Counted from the stretch's first letter, positions 24,962 through 34,944 are shown. The stretch: 64,000 nucleotides of DNA from Rhodopseudomonas sp. (GCF_013377015.1 NZ_JACABA010000004.1:223695-287694); one strand, 5' to 3'. The notes: generated from the letters alone by a model not told the origin. Program-made: numbers and translations.

Positions 24962-26092
24962 ATGAAGATTGCTATTGCCAAAGAACTCGATGCCTCCGAA
25001 CCGCGGGTCGCGGCGACGCCCGACACGGTGAAGAAGTTCAAGTCGCTGGGTGCGGAGATCGCCATCGAGCCGGGCGCCGGGATCAAGTCCGGCCTGCCGG
25101 ATTCCGAGTTCACCGCCGCCGGCGCCACCGTCAGCGCCGACGCGCTGAAAGACGCCGACATCGTCATCAAGGTGAAGCGCCCCGAGGCTTCCGAGCTCGC
25201 GAACTACAAGCGCGGCGCGCTGGTGATCGCGATCATGGATCCCTATGGCAACGACGCCGCGCTGAAGGCGATGGCCGACGCCGGCGTCGCTTCGTTCGCG
25301 ATGGAGCTGATGCCGCGCATCACCCGCGCGCAGTCGATGGACGTGCTGTCGAGCCAGGCCAACCTCGCCGGCTACCGCGCGGTGATCGAGGGAGCCGAAG
25401 CCTTCGGCCGCGCCTTCCCGATGATGATGACGGCCGCAGGTACCATCCCGGCGGCGAAAGTGTTCGTGATGGGCGTCGGCGTCGCCGGCCTGCAGGCGAT
25501 CGCCACCGCGCGGCGTCTCGGCGCCGTGGTCACCGCGACCGACGTGCGCCCGGCCACCAAAGAGCAGGTCGAAAGTCTCGGCGCCAAGTTCCTCGCCGTC
25601 GAGGACGAGGAATTCAAGAACGCGCAGACCGCCGGCGGCTACGCCAAGGAAATGTCGAAGGAGTACCAGGCCAAGCAGGCGGCGCTGACCTCCGAGCATA
25701 TCAAGAAGCAGGACATCGTCATCACCACCGCGCTGATCCCGGGCCGGCCCGCGCCGCGCCTGGTCTCCGCCGAGATGGTCGCTTCGATGAAGCCCGGTTC
25801 GGTGCTGGTCGATCTAGCGGTTGAACGCGGCGGCAACGTCGAAGGCGCCAAGCCCGGCGAAGTGGTCGATCTCGATGGCGTCAAGATCGTCGGCTTCACC
25901 AACGTCGCCGGCCGGGTCGCGGCCTCGGCGTCGAGCCTGTATGCGCGCAATCTGTTCAACTTCATCGAGACGCTGGTCGACAAGGCGTCGAAGTCGCTCG
26001 CGGTGAAGTGGGACGACGAACTGGTCAAGGCCACCCTGCTGACCAAGGACGGCGCCGTCATCCATCCGAATTTTCTGCCGAAAACCGCATAA
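24962..26092 (+). CDS. pntAA: NAD(P) transhydrogenase alpha subunit, part 1 (domain I)
   Basis: A 376-residue NAD(H)-binding subunit of the split proton-translocating transhydrogenase. It begins [20 protein letters not shown] and carries the dinucleotide fold [31 protein letters not shown]. There are no membrane helices, as expected for the split form. The start is set by GGAGG six bases before the ATG. With PntAB and PntB it couples hydride transfer between NADH and NADP+ to proton entry, supplying NADPH. Confidence 0.96.
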   Translation: MKIAIAKELDASEPRVAATPDTVKKFKSLGAEIAIEPGAGIKSGLPDSEFTAAGATVSADALKDADIVIKVKRPEASELANYKRGALVIAIMDPYGNDAALKAMADAGVASFAMELMPRITRAQSMDVLSSQANLAGYRAVIEGAEAFGRAFPMMMTAAGTIPAAKVFVMGVGVAGLQAIATARRLGAVVTATDVRPATKEQVESLGAKFLAVEDEEFKNAQTAGGYAKEMSKEYQAKQAALTSEHIKKQDIVITTALIPGRPAPRLVSAEMVASMKPGSVLVDLAVERGGNVEGAKPGEVVDLDGVKIVGFTNVAGRVAASASSLYARNLFNFIETLVDKASKSLAVKWDDELVKATLLTKDGAVIHPNFLPKTA

Positions 26093-26103
26093 GGACAACC
26101 GCC

Positions 26104-26421
26104 ATGGAGCATGTCGTGCAGGCCGTCGATCCGTTCGTGTTTCGGCTATCGATTTTCGTCCTCGCCGTCTTCGTCGGCTATTTCGTGGTGTGGTCGGTGA
26201 CGCCCGCGCTGCATACGCCGCTGATGTCGGTGACTAATGCGATCTCCTCGGTGATCGTGGTCGGCGCCTTGCTGGCGGTCGGCGTGGCGATGGTGGGCTC
26301 CGGCGGAGTCTGGGCGCGCGGCTTCGGCTTCGTCGCGCTGATCTTCGCCTCGGTGAATATTTTCGGCGGTTTCCTTGTCACCCAGCGGATGCTGGCGATG
26401 TACAAGAAAAAGCAGAAGTGA
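26104..26421 (+). CDS. pntAB: NAD(P) transhydrogenase alpha subunit, part 2 (membrane domain)
   Basis: A 105-residue membrane subunit with three helices ([54 protein letters not shown]) that form part of the domain II proton channel. The start is the ATG at 26104 with AAGGA upstream. It is 11 bases downstream of pntAA and 13 upstream of pntB, so all three are one operon. Confidence 0.95.
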   Translation: MEHVVQAVDPFVFRLSIFVLAVFVGYFVVWSVTPALHTPLMSVTNAISSVIVVGALLAVGVAMVGSGGVWARGFGFVALIFASVNIFGGFLVTQRMLAMYKKKQK

Positions 26422-26434
26422 GTAGGAAAAGTCG

Positions 26435-27835
26435 ATGAACGCCAATCTTTCCGCACTTCTGTATCTGATCGCCGGCGCGCTTTTCATTCTGTCGCTGCGC
26501 GGTCTGTCGTCGCCGGCCACCAGCCGGCAGGGCAACTTCTTAGGCATGACCGGCATGGGGATCGCGGTCCTAACCACGCTGGCAGGCCACCCGCCGGCCG
26601 ACTTCATCGGCTGGATCCTGGTGATCCTCGGCATCGCCATCGGTGGCAGCATCGGCGCGGTGATCGCCCGCAAGGTGCCGATGACCTCGATGCCCGAACT
26701 GGTCGCCGCGTTCCACTCGCTGGTCGGCATGGCGGCGGTGCTGGTCGCGGCCGGCGCGTTCTACGCGCCCGAAGCCTTCGACATCGGCACCCCCGGCAAC
26801 ATCCACGGCGCCAGCCTGATCGAAATGTCGCTCGGCGTCGCGATCGGCGCCCTGACCTTCACCGGTTCGGTGATCGCCTTCGCCAAGCTGAGCGGCCGGA
26901 TGAGCGGCGCGCCGATCATTCTGCCTGGGCGCCACGTCGTCAACATCCTGCTCGGCGTCGTGATGGTGGCGGCGATCGTCTATCTGGTGGCGACCGGCAA
27001 CGAGATCGCGTTCTGGGTCATCACCGGCATCGCGCTGCTGCTCGGGGCATTGCTGATCATCCCGATCGGCGGCGCCGACATGCCGGTCGTGATCTCGATG
27101 CTGAACTCCTATTCGGGCTGGGCCGCGGCCGGCATCGGCTTCACCCTGGGCAATTCGGCGCTGATCATCACCGGCGCTCTGGTCGGCTCCTCGGGCGCGA
27201 TCCTGTCCTACATCATGTGCCACGCGATGAACCGCTCCTTCATCTCGGTGATCCTCGGCGGCTTCGGCGGCGAGACCGCCGCGGCCGGCGCCGGCGCCGG
27301 CGGCGAAGTCCGTCCGGTCAAGATCGGCTCCGCGGATGATGCGGCCTACATCATGAAGAACGCCCAGAAGGTCATCATCGTGCCCGGCTACGGCATGGCG
27401 GTGGCGCAGGCCCAGCACGCGCTGCGCGAAATGGCCGACATTCTGAAGGAGGAGGGCGTGGAGGTGAAATACGCGATTCATCCGGTCGCCGGCCGTATGC
27501 CGGGCCACATGAACGTGCTGCTCGCCGAAGCCAACGTGCCCTATGACGAGGTGTTCGAACTCGAGGACATCAACTCGGAATTCGCCCAGGCCGACATTGC
27601 CTTCGTGATCGGCGCCAACGACGTCACCAACCCGGCCGCCGAGGACGACAAGACTTCGCCGATCTACGGCATGCCGGTGCTGCAGGTCTGGAAGGCCGGC
27701 ACCGTGATGTTCATCAAGCGCTCGCTCGCCTCCGGCTATGCCGGCATCGACAATCCGCTATTCTATCGCGACAATACGATGATGCTGCTGGGCGACGCCA
27801 AGAAGATGACCGAGAACATCGTCAAGGCGCTGTAA
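26435..27835 (+). CDS. pntB: NAD(P) transhydrogenase beta subunit
   Basis: A 466-residue protein: about nine membrane helices in the first 275 residues (domain II), then the soluble NADP(H)-binding domain III with IIVPGYGMAVAQAQHALREM and VIGANDVTNPAAEDDKTSPIYGMPVL. The length and motifs are typical. It is the last gene of the operon and is followed by a strong terminator at 27862-27889. Confidence 0.96.
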   Translation: MNANLSALLYLIAGALFILSLRGLSSPATSRQGNFLGMTGMGIAVLTTLAGHPPADFIGWILVILGIAIGGSIGAVIARKVPMTSMPELVAAFHSLVGMAAVLVAAGAFYAPEAFDIGTPGNIHGASLIEMSLGVAIGALTFTGSVIAFAKLSGRMSGAPIILPGRHVVNILLGVVMVAAIVYLVATGNEIAFWVITGIALLLGALLIIPIGGADMPVVISMLNSYSGWAAAGIGFTLGNSALIITGALVGSSGAILSYIMCHAMNRSFISVILGGFGGETAAAGAGAGGEVRPVKIGSADDAAYIMKNAQKVIIVPGYGMAVAQAQHALREMADILKEEGVEVKYAIHPVAGRMPGHMNVLLAEANVPYDEVFELEDINSEFAQADIAFVIGANDVTNPAAEDDKTSPIYGMPVLQVWKAGTVMFIKRSLASGYAGIDNPLFYRDNTMMLLGDAKKMTENIVKAL

Positions 27836-27861
27836 CCCTTTCGCTGAAGGATTTGATGCAA

Positions 27862-27889
27862 ACGCCCGGCCGCGAGGCCGGGCGTTTTT
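27862..27889 (+). terminator. Rho-independent terminator of the pnt operon
   Basis: An ACGCCCGGCC/GGCCGGGCGT stem with a three-base loop is followed directly by a run of T, 27 bases past the pntB stop. This is a textbook intrinsic terminator. Confidence 0.92.
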
Positions 27890-27899
27890 GTCGGTGCGA

Positions 27900-28298
27900 T
27901 CAGGCTGATGCGGCAGCGTCCTTGGGCAGACGATGCATCGCGCAGAGCTTGTTGCCGTCGGGATCGCGCAGATAGGCGAGATAGAGCTTCACGCCGCCCA
28001 TCTCGCGCACGCCCGGCGGATTCTCGCAGGGCGTCGCGCCACTGGCGATGCCGGCGGCGTGCCAGGCGTCGGCTGCCTCGGTCGATGGGGCGACGAAGCC
28101 GATGGTGCCGCCATTGGCCGGCGTCGCGGGCTTGCCGTCGATCGGCTTCGACACCGCGAAGGTGCCCGTCTTGGTACGATAGAAAATCCGGTGGCGATCA
28201 ACCACGGCGGGTGCAATACCCAGCGTACCGAGCAGCTTGTCATAAAATGACTTCGCCGCTTCGAGGTCGTTGGTGCCGATCATGACGTGTGAAAACAT
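27900..28298 (-). CDS. VOC-family (glyoxalase/bleomycin-resistance fold) protein
   Basis: A 132-residue single-domain vicinal-oxygen-chelate protein: MFSHVMIGTNDLEAAKSFYDKLL at the start and a second half with TIGFVAPSTEAADAWHAAGIA and YLAYLRDPDGNKLCAMHR. Putative metal ligands are H4 and a Glu or His in the second half. GGAGAGGAAG precedes the ATG at 28298; the longer frame upstream is not coding. Substrate unknown. It is convergent with the pnt operon. Confidence 0.88.
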   Translation of the reverse strand: MFSHVMIGTNDLEAAKSFYDKLLGTLGIAPAVVDRHRIFYRTKTGTFAVSKPIDGKPATPANGGTIGFVAPSTEAADAWHAAGIASGATPCENPPGVREMGGVKLYLAYLRDPDGNKLCAMHRLPKDAAASA

Positions 28299-28466
28299 CT
28301 CGCTTCCTCTCCCGATATCTTTCAAGCTCACCTGAGGGTGATATCCGACTATACCCACCGCTGACGACTTGGCGAGCCGGCATGGCGCAGCCGCAGCAGC
28401 ATCTGCAGGTGTTCGCGCGATTTCTGCTAAGGTGTGCGTGCCGTAACCGAACCAAGGACCGCCGAC

Positions 28467-28751
28467 ATGCTCGAAGCTAAATCCGACGTCCAGCAGGATA
28501 CCCCGGAAGTTCGTGTCACCGAATGGCGGCTGGCGCCGGGCGCTTCGACCGGGCCCCATACCCACGGCATGGACTATGTGATCGTGCCGATGACCACCAG
28601 CGTCATGACCATCGTGGCACCGGACGGCACCCGCTCGCAGGCGCCGATCACCACCGGCAAATCCTATTTCCGCAAGGCCGGCGTTGAGCACGACGTATTC
28701 AACGAAACCGCCACCGAGATCGTGTTTCTCGAGGTCGAGCTGAAACCTTAA
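28467..28751 (+). CDS. Cupin-domain protein
   Basis: A 94-residue single cupin. Motif 1 is GASTGPHTHGMDYVIVPMTTS and motif 2 GKSYFRKAGVEHDVFNETATEIVFLEVEL, with three His and a Glu-like set able to bind a metal. An AAGGA before the ATG at 28467 supports this start. It diverges from the VOC gene and is followed by a hairpin at 28769-28806. Function unknown; such proteins can be isomerases, dioxygenases or sensors. Confidence 0.85.
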   Translation: MLEAKSDVQQDTPEVRVTEWRLAPGASTGPHTHGMDYVIVPMTTSVMTIVAPDGTRSQAPITTGKSYFRKAGVEHDVFNETATEIVFLEVELKP

Positions 28752-28768
28752 GTTAAGATTGTATGAAG

Positions 28769-28806
28769 CCCGGCCGCAGCGTCCGCGCGGCGCGGTCGGG
28801 TTTCTT
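28769..28806 (+). terminator. Probable terminator after the cupin gene
   Basis: CCCGGCCGC (28769-28777) pairs with GCGGTCGGG (28792-28800), with one G-U pair, and TTTCTT follows. It is 18 bases past the cupin stop. Confidence 0.65.
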
Positions 28807-28888
28807 CCGCCTTGCCACCGATCTGTCGCAGTTGATCCCTCAATCAGCCTCAAACCTCACGCATCAAGCGGTGGGGAAGAGGCCGGCA

Positions 28889-29761
28889 ATGCAGAAATAC
28901 GTCAAATACATTTCCAAGTTCATTTCCGACATTCTGCCGTCGGTGGTCGCGACCATCATCGGGGCGTATATCGTCAACCACTACATCGCCGCCAAGCCGG
29001 ACGCGCCGGCTGCGAGCGCCGTCGTCGCCAAGGCGACCGACGATGCCGCTGGCAAGGGGTTGAGGATCGAGGCAAAGCCGGGCGTTGCGCCGGCCGGGAC
29101 CGCGAGCGCGCCTGACCCGGTCAAGGGCAAGGGCGCCATTGAGAAGAGCGTCGCGGAAAAACCGAGCGGCGAAAAGCCCACCGAGAAAGCTGCCGACAAG
29201 CTGACCGGAACGCATCAAACCACGATTCGTGACCGGGCGGTTGCCAAGGCCGCGGCGCCAGCTGCTGCGTCACCGGCCACAACGGGCTCGGTGCCGAGCG
29301 CGGCGCCGGCCGAGCCCGCCACGCAGGAAGAGCGCCGCGACGCCAACGAGCTAGCCCGCGCGGCGATCGAGCGGCTGCGGCCTCCGACTGCCGCCGCGCG
29401 TCCTGCCGAGGCTTCTCCGCGCATGCAGGAAGCCGCACGCATGCAGGAACCACCGCATGCCGTCGTGCCGCTGCAGCCGCTGCCGCCCCCGGTCGACGTG
29501 ACGATGCCGGCGCCAGCCTCGGCCAGTACCTTTATTCCCGGCGTCAATGCCGCGCTGCCGCCGACCGCTAGCCCCCCCTATACCTATTCTGCTTCTGCCA
29601 ACGGGCGTGACGACGATCCGCGGCGCCCGAGCCCGCCGGCGGAGATTCCGCCGCCGGCGTTCGTCCTTCAAGCCGATGCCGTCCCTCCCGCGCGCCGCAC
29701 GGTCGCCGAGGATGTGTTGCTGGCGGCGAAGTCGGTGTTTCATGCGGTGTTGCCGCGATAG
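28889..29761 (+). CDS. Membrane-anchored Ala/Pro-rich protein
   Basis: A 290-residue protein with one N-terminal membrane segment (ISDILPSVVATIIGAYIVNHYI, about residues 11-32), then a long low-complexity region rich in Ala, Pro, Lys and Glu that is probably disordered and periplasmic or cell-wall spanning. No domain is recognisable. The start at 28889 has GGGGAAGAGG upstream. It looks like the linker-type proteins of alphaproteobacterial envelopes, but this is only an analogy. Confidence 0.7.
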   Translation: MQKYVKYISKFISDILPSVVATIIGAYIVNHYIAAKPDAPAASAVVAKATDDAAGKGLRIEAKPGVAPAGTASAPDPVKGKGAIEKSVAEKPSGEKPTEKAADKLTGTHQTTIRDRAVAKAAAPAAASPATTGSVPSAAPAEPATQEERRDANELARAAIERLRPPTAAARPAEASPRMQEAARMQEPPHAVVPLQPLPPPVDVTMPAPASASTFIPGVNAALPPTASPPYTYSASANGRDDDPRRPSPPAEIPPPAFVLQADAVPPARRTVAEDVLLAAKSVFHAVLPR

Positions 29762-29940
29762 CGGCGGGACGGAGCGCCGGACTCAGAACGTGTCGGAGGT
29801 CTGTCCGGCCTTGCCGCTGAGCTGCGCAAAGCCATCATGGCGGCGTATCTTTGGGACGACGATTGACGGCGCGGGCATAGCAGCCGGGCGCCTTGGCCTG
29901 GTCGATCTCGGGATCGAAATTGCGTCGGCCAAAACGACAA

Positions 29941-29960
29941 CGCGGGCGCAAGCGCCCGCG
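29941..29960 (-). terminator. Terminator of rpsU
   Basis: CGCGGGCG and CGCCCGCG form a perfect 8 bp stem around CAAG, 30 bases past the rpsU stop on the minus strand. The minus strand continues TTGTCGTTTT, so a weak T-tract is present. Confidence 0.7.
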
Positions 29961-29989
29961 TCATTCGAATCACCAAAAAATTGGGACGA

Positions 29990-30289
29990 TCAGCGCGGTC
30001 CGCGCGGACCCGCGCCGGGGCCGCCAGGACGACCGCCACGCTCGCCGCCAGCAGCCGCGCCGAACACCGGCTTCGGCTTCATCGGCAGCAGACCTTCGCG
30101 CTGCAGCTTCTTGCGGGCCAGCTTGCGCGCGCGGCGCACGGCTTCGGCCTTTTCGCGAGCCTTCTTCTCAGACGGCTTTTCATAGTGCCCGCGGAGCTTC
30201 ATCTCGCGGAAAATGCCCTCGCGCTGCATCTTCTTCTTCAGCGCCTTGAGAGCTTGATCGACGTTATTATCGCGAACGAGAACCTGCAC
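29990..30289 (-). CDS. rpsU: 30S ribosomal protein S21 (bS21)
   Basis: A 99-residue S21 starting at GTG 30289 ([21 protein letters not shown]), with AGGATG in front. The conserved core ends near residue 70, followed by a Gly/Arg/Pro-rich tail ([19 protein letters not shown]) common in Rhizobiales. S21 sits near the anti-Shine-Dalgarno region of the 30S subunit and aids initiation. An upstream extension to 30352 is out of family. Confidence 0.95.
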   Translation of the reverse strand: MQVLVRDNNVDQALKALKKKMQREGIFREMKLRGHYEKPSEKKAREKAEAVRRARKLARKKLQREGLLPMKPKPVFGAAAGGERGGRPGGPGAGPRGPR

Positions 30290-30505
30290 GCGGCATCCTC
30301 TTTCATTTATCGGATTGAAATTCTGAGAAAGCGAAGGGCCGACTAAGGCCAAGCCCTTAACCTCAAGGGCGCGGATGTATCAGATCGGGTCGGCAATGTC
30401 CACCTCGCCAGGGAACAAGTTTGCAGCGATTGCCCGCCAAAAAACCGGGCTCGGCCCACCGTTGCTCGCAGGCCACAAAGCGGCGTGCGGCGGCCCCAAA
30501 CTCAG

Positions 30506-31609
30506 TCATTTTCGCCGCGGGGCGGTCACCTCGGTGACATGCCCCATCTTGCGGCCGGCCTGGGCGTCACGCTTGCCGTACAGATGCACACTGGCGCCCG
30601 GGATGGTCAGCCAGCGCTCATAGTCGTTGATGTCGTCGCCGATCAGATTGGTCATGGTGACGTCGCCATGGCGGACCGGATTCGCCAGCGGCCAGCCTGC
30701 GATCGCCCGGACGTGCTGCTCGAATTGCGAGATCGAGGCGCCGTCCAGGGTCCAGTGGCCGGAATTGTGTACCCGGGGCGCGATTTCGTTAACCAGCAGG
30801 GTCGGGCCGTCAGCGCCCGGCACCACGAACAGTTCGACCGCCAGCACCCCGATATAATCCAGCGCGCGGGCGATGGTCTCGGCGATGCCGCGCGCCTGCG
30901 CCGCCAGCGCGTCGGAAATCGCCGCCGGCGCCCGCGAGGTCTTCAGGATGTGATGGCGATGCTCGTTTTCGGTAACGTCGAAGCAAACCACCTGGCCGTC
31001 GGCGCCACGCGCGGCGATCACCGAGATTTCCCGCTCGAACGGCACGAACGCCTCCAGGATGGCGGCGCGGGTGGCCAAATCGTCCCACACCGCATCGAGA
31101 TCGGCACCGTCGCGGATGATCGCCTGGCCCTTGCCGTCATAGCCGAACCGCCGCGTCTTCAGCACTGCCGGCAGCCCGATCGTCGCCACCGCCGCGCGCA
31201 GCCCCTGCGCCGAGGTGACGTCGGCATAGCGCGCGGTACCGATCCCAAGCCGGGTGACGAAGTCCTTTTCGGCGAGGCGGTCCTGGGTGGTCTCCAGGAT
31301 GCTGCGATCGGGCAGCACCGGCCGCCGCGCCGCCAGGATCATCGCCGCCGAGGACGGCACGTTCTCGAACTCGTAGGTGATGACGTCGACGTCGGCGGCG
31401 AACAGCTCCAGCGCCTCGACGTCGGCATATTCGGCGCAGGTCGCATTTTGCACCACGTCGAACGCCGGCGAATCCGGATCCGGCGAAAACACATGGCATT
31501 TCAGGCCAAGGCGCGCCGCCGCCAGCGCCAGCATGCGGCCGAGCTGGCCGCCGCCGAGAATACCGATGGTGTCACCGGGCTTCAGCTTCAGTATCCTCGG
31601 ATCCGTCAC
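30506..31609 (-). CDS. purK: N5-carboxyaminoimidazole ribonucleotide synthase
   Basis: A 367-residue ATP-grasp enzyme beginning with [21 protein letters not shown], with the ATP-grasp lysine strand [18 protein letters not shown] and acidic metal site VELFVV...[17 protein letters not shown], all diagnostic of PurK. It carboxylates AIR using ATP and bicarbonate in purine synthesis. Its start overlaps the purE stop by four bases, so it is the second gene of a purEK operon. Confidence 0.97.
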   Translation of the reverse strand: MTDPRILKLKPGDTIGILGGGQLGRMLALAAARLGLKCHVFSPDPDSPAFDVVQNATCAEYADVEALELFAADVDVITYEFENVPSSAAMILAARRPVLPDRSILETTQDRLAEKDFVTRLGIGTARYADVTSAQGLRAAVATIGLPAVLKTRRFGYDGKGQAIIRDGADLDAVWDDLATRAAILEAFVPFEREISVIAARGADGQVVCFDVTENEHRHHILKTSRAPAAISDALAAQARGIAETIARALDYIGVLAVELFVVPGADGPTLLVNEIAPRVHNSGHWTLDGASISQFEQHVRAIAGWPLANPVRHGDVTMTNLIGDDINDYERWLTIPGASVHLYGKRDAQAGRKMGHVTEVTAPRRK

Positions 31610-32094
31610 GCCGACCCCTCCGGGCGGGCGGCGACCGCGTCAGTCTGCTGCTTGCGCCACGTCGCAAGCCGGGCCGCGAGCGCTTCGTCGGTCAGCGCCA
31701 GCACGCCGGCCGCCAGCAGCGCGGCGTTGATCGCGCCGGGCTTGCCGATCGCCAGCGTTCCGACCGGAATCCCGGCCGGCATCTGTACGATCGAATACAG
31801 CGAATCCAGGCCGGACAGCGCCTTGGATTGGATCGGAACCCCGAACACCGGCAATTCGGTCAGCGCGGCGGCCATCCCCGGCAAATGCGCCGCGCCGCCG
31901 GCGCCGGCGATGATGATCCGGTAGCCTGCTGCTTTGGCGCCCTTGGCGAAGGCGTAGAGCCGATCCGGGGTACGGTGGGCAGAGACGATCTGCTGGTCAT
32001 GCGGAATTCCGAGCACGCTCAGCGTCTCGGCGGTATGGCGCATGGTGTCCCAGTCCGACTGGCTTCCCATGATGATCGCGACCGGGACTGTCAT
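31606..32094 (-). CDS. purE: N5-CAIR mutase
   Basis: A 162-residue class I PurE. The motifs [23 protein letters not shown] and [15 protein letters not shown] match the octameric mutase that moves the carboxyl group from N5-CAIR to C4. It works directly after PurK, encoded downstream with a four-base overlap. Confidence 0.97.
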   Translation of the reverse strand: MTVPVAIIMGSQSDWDTMRHTAETLSVLGIPHDQQIVSAHRTPDRLYAFAKGAKAAGYRIIIAGAGGAAHLPGMAAALTELPVFGVPIQSKALSGLDSLYSIVQMPAGIPVGTLAIGKPGAINAALLAAGVLALTDEALAARLATWRKQQTDAVAARPEGSA

Positions 32095-32220
32095 TCAAAT
32101 AATTCTTTCGAGAATCCAGAAACATAGAGGGGAATTATAGGTCTGCCCGAGGCGCTGGCAAGGCGTCGCGAATGGACTATCCTTTCTTGGTGAAGACCGG
32201 CAAGTGTTGTGGCGATTCCC

Positions 32221-32895
32221 ATGAGAAAGAAATCCAAGGCATTGGTCTCATCGAGACCGTCGCGATCGCGCAACACCGCCACCAAGCCGGCGGCGAAGCC
32301 GCTTGCCCGGCTACCCGCCGCCGCCCGGCTGGAAATCCGGCGGCTGAAGGCGCAACTCGCCGCTGCCCAGGCCATGGTCGACGAGCTTCGCGCCAGCGCC
32401 GACACCGATTTCCTGCTTGAGATTCTGAACCGCCGGGGATTTGTCCGCGAACTGAACCGTTCGATCGCCTACATTAAGCGGTATCAGGCGACCGGGGCAT
32501 TGATCGTGCTGGATGTCGATCGCCTCAAGCCGGTGAACGATACGTTCGGCCATGCCGCGGGAGACGCTGTGCTGAAGGCGGTCGTGGCCGCGCTGTCGCG
32601 CCATGTCAGAGCGTCGGACCTGATCGGACGGCTCGGCGGCGACGAGTTCGCGCTATTGCTATGGAATCTGAGCGAGCGAGACGCGCTGGCCAAGGCCGAG
32701 GCGCTGGAAGCCGCGGTCGATCATCTGCGGATCGACTTCGAGGGCCACACGATTGCGGTCGGCATCTCCGCCGGCGTCGCGATCCTCGGGCCGGACTCCG
32801 ACGCCGCCGCGGCGCTGAAGCAGGCGGACCAGGCGATGTATGCGCGCAAGGCCGAGCGCAAAAGCGAACGCGGCCTGGCGGCGATCAGGCGATGA
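32221..32895 (+). CDS. Diguanylate cyclase (GGDEF)
   Basis: A 224-residue protein from the ATG at 32221; a GTG at 32209 would add four residues. The N-terminus is very basic (MRKKSKALVSSRPSRSRN), followed by a short coiled coil (about 42-62) and one GGDEF domain with RLGGDEFALLLW. The inhibitory site RASD lies five residues before GGDEF, so product feedback is likely. No membrane or sensor domain is present. Its 3' end overlaps the 3' end of the minus-strand DUF465 gene by 11 bases. Confidence 0.9.
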   Translation: MRKKSKALVSSRPSRSRNTATKPAAKPLARLPAAARLEIRRLKAQLAAAQAMVDELRASADTDFLLEILNRRGFVRELNRSIAYIKRYQATGALIVLDVDRLKPVNDTFGHAAGDAVLKAVVAALSRHVRASDLIGRLGGDEFALLLWNLSERDALAKAEALEAAVDHLRIDFEGHTIAVGISAGVAILGPDSDAAAALKQADQAMYARKAERKSERGLAAIRR

Positions 32896-33091
32896 TATCC
32901 GGAGTGATCTGATCTTCGATAAAGGCGATGCGGTCGCGCAGATTCAACTTGCGCTTCTTCAGCCGTTGCAGCCGGAGCAGGTCGGGGGCGGGCGAATGAT
33001 GCAAGGCGTCGATCGCCGCATCGAGATCGCGGTGTTCCTGTTGCAGCCTTGCGAGCTCGGCATCGAGTTCGCGCTCGTCTTCGTCGGTCAT
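32885..33091 (-). CDS. YdcH-type DUF465 protein
   Basis: A 68-residue coiled-coil protein (LARLQQEHRDLDAAIDALHHSPAPDLLRLQRLKKRKLNLRDRIAFIEDQI). This heptad-rich pattern and the KKRKLxLRDxI box define DUF465, common as one to several copies in Alphaproteobacteria with no firm function. The stop overlaps the convergent GGDEF gene. A second family member is 360 bases upstream on the other strand. Confidence 0.85.
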   Translation of the reverse strand: MTDEDERELDAELARLQQEHRDLDAAIDALHHSPAPDLLRLQRLKKRKLNLRDRIAFIEDQITPDIIA

Positions 33092-33454
33092 GACATGAGT
33101 TTGGTTGAATCGCGAACGGGTCGCGAAAGGATTCCGATTTGCTGCGCCGAACTATCGCTCGCGCCGGCCAAGGTAGCAAGCCGGAGGCTCCTGCATATTT
33201 CGGTTAGCGCCCGGCTCGGGGTGATTGTCGACGATCGGGCTGTCGACCAAGGCAGCGTCGGGATTGTTCCGGACGCCTCCCGGCGATCGGTGTCGGGATT
33301 CGTTCCCGGTACCGGGAATTGTGTCGGTCACTATTCGTTTCAGATGATTCTTGAATGTGACAATTGTGATTCGAAACCCATCGACAGTCTCTCCGAGACA
33401 TGTACACTCCATTGTCCGGATCGAATCTGATCTCACTCACCGAGGAGGTTTCGT
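33092..33454. other. Divergent intergenic region between the two DUF465 genes
   Basis: About 360 bases hold the promoters of both DUF465 genes. Frames are open but lack protein character. Only the strong GAGGAGG ribosome binding site before 33455 stands out. Confidence 0.5.
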
Positions 33455-33640
33455 ATGGCACTTCAGGCGCATCTCGTTGAACTGGAACGGAAACACAAGG
33501 TTCTCGAAACCGAACTGCACGACGCGCTCGTGCATCTTTCCACGGACGATCTGCGAATAGTCGAGTTGAAGCGCCGTAAACTGATGGTCAGGGACGCGAT
33601 CGAAAAGGTGAAACAGACCGTCGGAGAGACGCTGCACTAG
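33455..33640 (+). CDS. YdcH-type DUF465 protein (second copy)
   Basis: A 61-residue protein, MALQAHLVELERKHKVLETEL..., with the DUF465 KRRKLMVRDAIEK box. A strong GAGGAGG lies seven bases before the ATG. It resembles the minus-strand DUF465 protein at 32885 in pattern but not closely in sequence, so it is an old paralogue. Function unknown. It is followed by a large inverted repeat at 33663-33745. Confidence 0.88.
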   Translation: MALQAHLVELERKHKVLETELHDALVHLSTDDLRIVELKRRKLMVRDAIEKVKQTVGETLH

Positions 33641-33662
33641 CGTCATTGGGTCGCAGGATTAC

Positions 33663-33745
33663 TCCACCACAAATGCCTTGATCCACCTTTACCGGCGTTC
33701 GTTCCGGCACCGGCTCAGGGTGCGACCAAGGCATCCCGTGGTGGA
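33663..33745. repeat. Long interrupted inverted repeat between convergent genes
   Basis: TCCACCAC + ATGCCTTG (33663-33680) pairs with CAAGGCAT + GTGGTGGA (33727-33745), with a small internal bulge. The loop can pair further (CCACC with GGTG). It lies between the convergent DUF465 and FAD oxidoreductase genes, so it may end transcription both ways or be a REP-like element. Confidence 0.65.
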
Positions 33746-33762
33746 CCCGACCGCTTACATGT

Positions 33763-34866
33763 CTAGACAGCAGCGAGAACGGCGACGTAGTCGGCAATAG
33801 CCAGCGACGCCGTAAGGCCGGGCGATTCAATCCCGAACAGATTGATCAGCCCGGCTACGCCGTGATCGCGCGGTCCCTGAATGACGAAATCCTGCACTGC
33901 CACCGCCGGGGGGACGATCTTCGGACGGATTCCCGAATAGGCTGGCGCCAATGCGCCGTCGGGCAAGCCGGGCCAATAGCGGCGGATCGCCGGATAGAAT
34001 CGCTCCGCCCGGGCAGGATCGACCGCGTAGTCGATCTTATCGACCCATTCGACGTCGGGCCCGAACCGGGCCTGTCCTGCCAGGTCGAGGGTCAGATGCA
34101 CCCCGAGCCCGCCCGGCTCCGGCACCGGATAGATCAGGTGCGAGAACGGCGCGCGCGCGCTGCAACTGAAATAGTTGCCTTTGGCCAGATAGGCTGCCGG
34201 CACCAGTTCGGCCGGCATCGATGTGATACTCCGCGCCACCGCGGTCGCGGCCAGCCCCGCGGCGTTGACCAGCAGGCGGCATCCCAAGGCCATCGGCGCC
34301 TCGCCGCCGATCTCCAGCACAAAGCCGTCGGCGGTGGCGTTGGCCCTCAGCAGCGGCGCATGAAAGGCGCAGGCCGCGCCGGCATCCTCGGCGTCGCCGC
34401 GCAGCGCCAGCATGTAAGCGTGGCTGTCGATGATGCCGGTCGACGGCGACAGCAGCGCCGCTTCGCAATTCAGCGCCGGCTCCAGCGACCACGCCGCCGC
34501 GGCGTCGAGCGTCCGCAGATCGTCGACGCCGTTTGCTGCGGCATGGGCCTGGATCGATTTTAGCCTTTCCGATTCGGCCGGTGTGGTGGCAACGATCAGC
34601 TTGCCGCAATTGCGATGCGGGATGCCGTGATCCCCGCAGTAGTCGTACAGCGCGCGCTTGCCGGCGACGCATAGCCGGGCCATCAGGCTTCCGCCGCGAT
34701 AATAGATGCCGGCGTGAATCACCTCGCTGTTGCGCGACGAGGTTGCGGTGCCGATCGTTTCCGCCGTCTCCAGGACAATCACCTCGAGTCCGGTTCGCGC
34801 CAGCCGCCGTGCCGTCGCAAGCCCGATCACGCCGGCGCCGACGACGACGCATTCAACTCTTTCCAT
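33763..34866 (-). CDS. FAD-dependent oxidoreductase (L-2-hydroxyglutarate dehydrogenase-like)
   Basis: A 367-residue DAO-superfamily flavoprotein. The FAD-binding [23 protein letters not shown] is at the start and [25 protein letters not shown] is the LhgO-like signature; the C-terminal [31 protein letters not shown] closes the FAD site. Family members oxidise 2-hydroxy acids or amino acids and pass electrons to quinone or oxygen. The ATG at 34866 is preferred over 34947, since the added residues have no family match. Substrate not proven. Confidence 0.85.
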   Translation of the reverse strand: MERVECVVVGAGVIGLATARRLARTGLEVIVLETAETIGTATSSRNSEVIHAGIYYRGGSLMARLCVAGKRALYDYCGDHGIPHRNCGKLIVATTPAESERLKSIQAHAAANGVDDLRTLDAAAAWSLEPALNCEAALLSPSTGIIDSHAYMLALRGDAEDAGAACAFHAPLLRANATADGFVLEIGGEAPMALGCRLLVNAAGLAATAVARSITSMPAELVPAAYLAKGNYFSCSARAPFSHLIYPVPEPGGLGVHLTLDLAGQARFGPDVEWVDKIDYAVDPARAERFYPAIRRYWPGLPDGALAPAYSGIRPKIVPPAVAVQDFVIQGPRDHGVAGLINLFGIESPGLTASLAIADYVAVLAAV

Positions 34867-34928
34867 TTCACACTCGAAACCTGAACCGATCTTCAGATCA
34901 TTAAGACCGCGGCTGGAACTCCGCTTTG

Positions 34929-34944
34929 TTATCGCGACGTTAAC
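34929..34944. promoter_or_regulatory. CtrA-like site upstream of the PAS-GGDEF-EAL gene
   Basis: TTAT, seven bases, then TTAAC: one mismatch from the CtrA consensus TTAA-N7-TTAAC. It lies 114 bases before the start at 35058. Such short sites occur by chance, so this is only a candidate. Confidence 0.3.
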
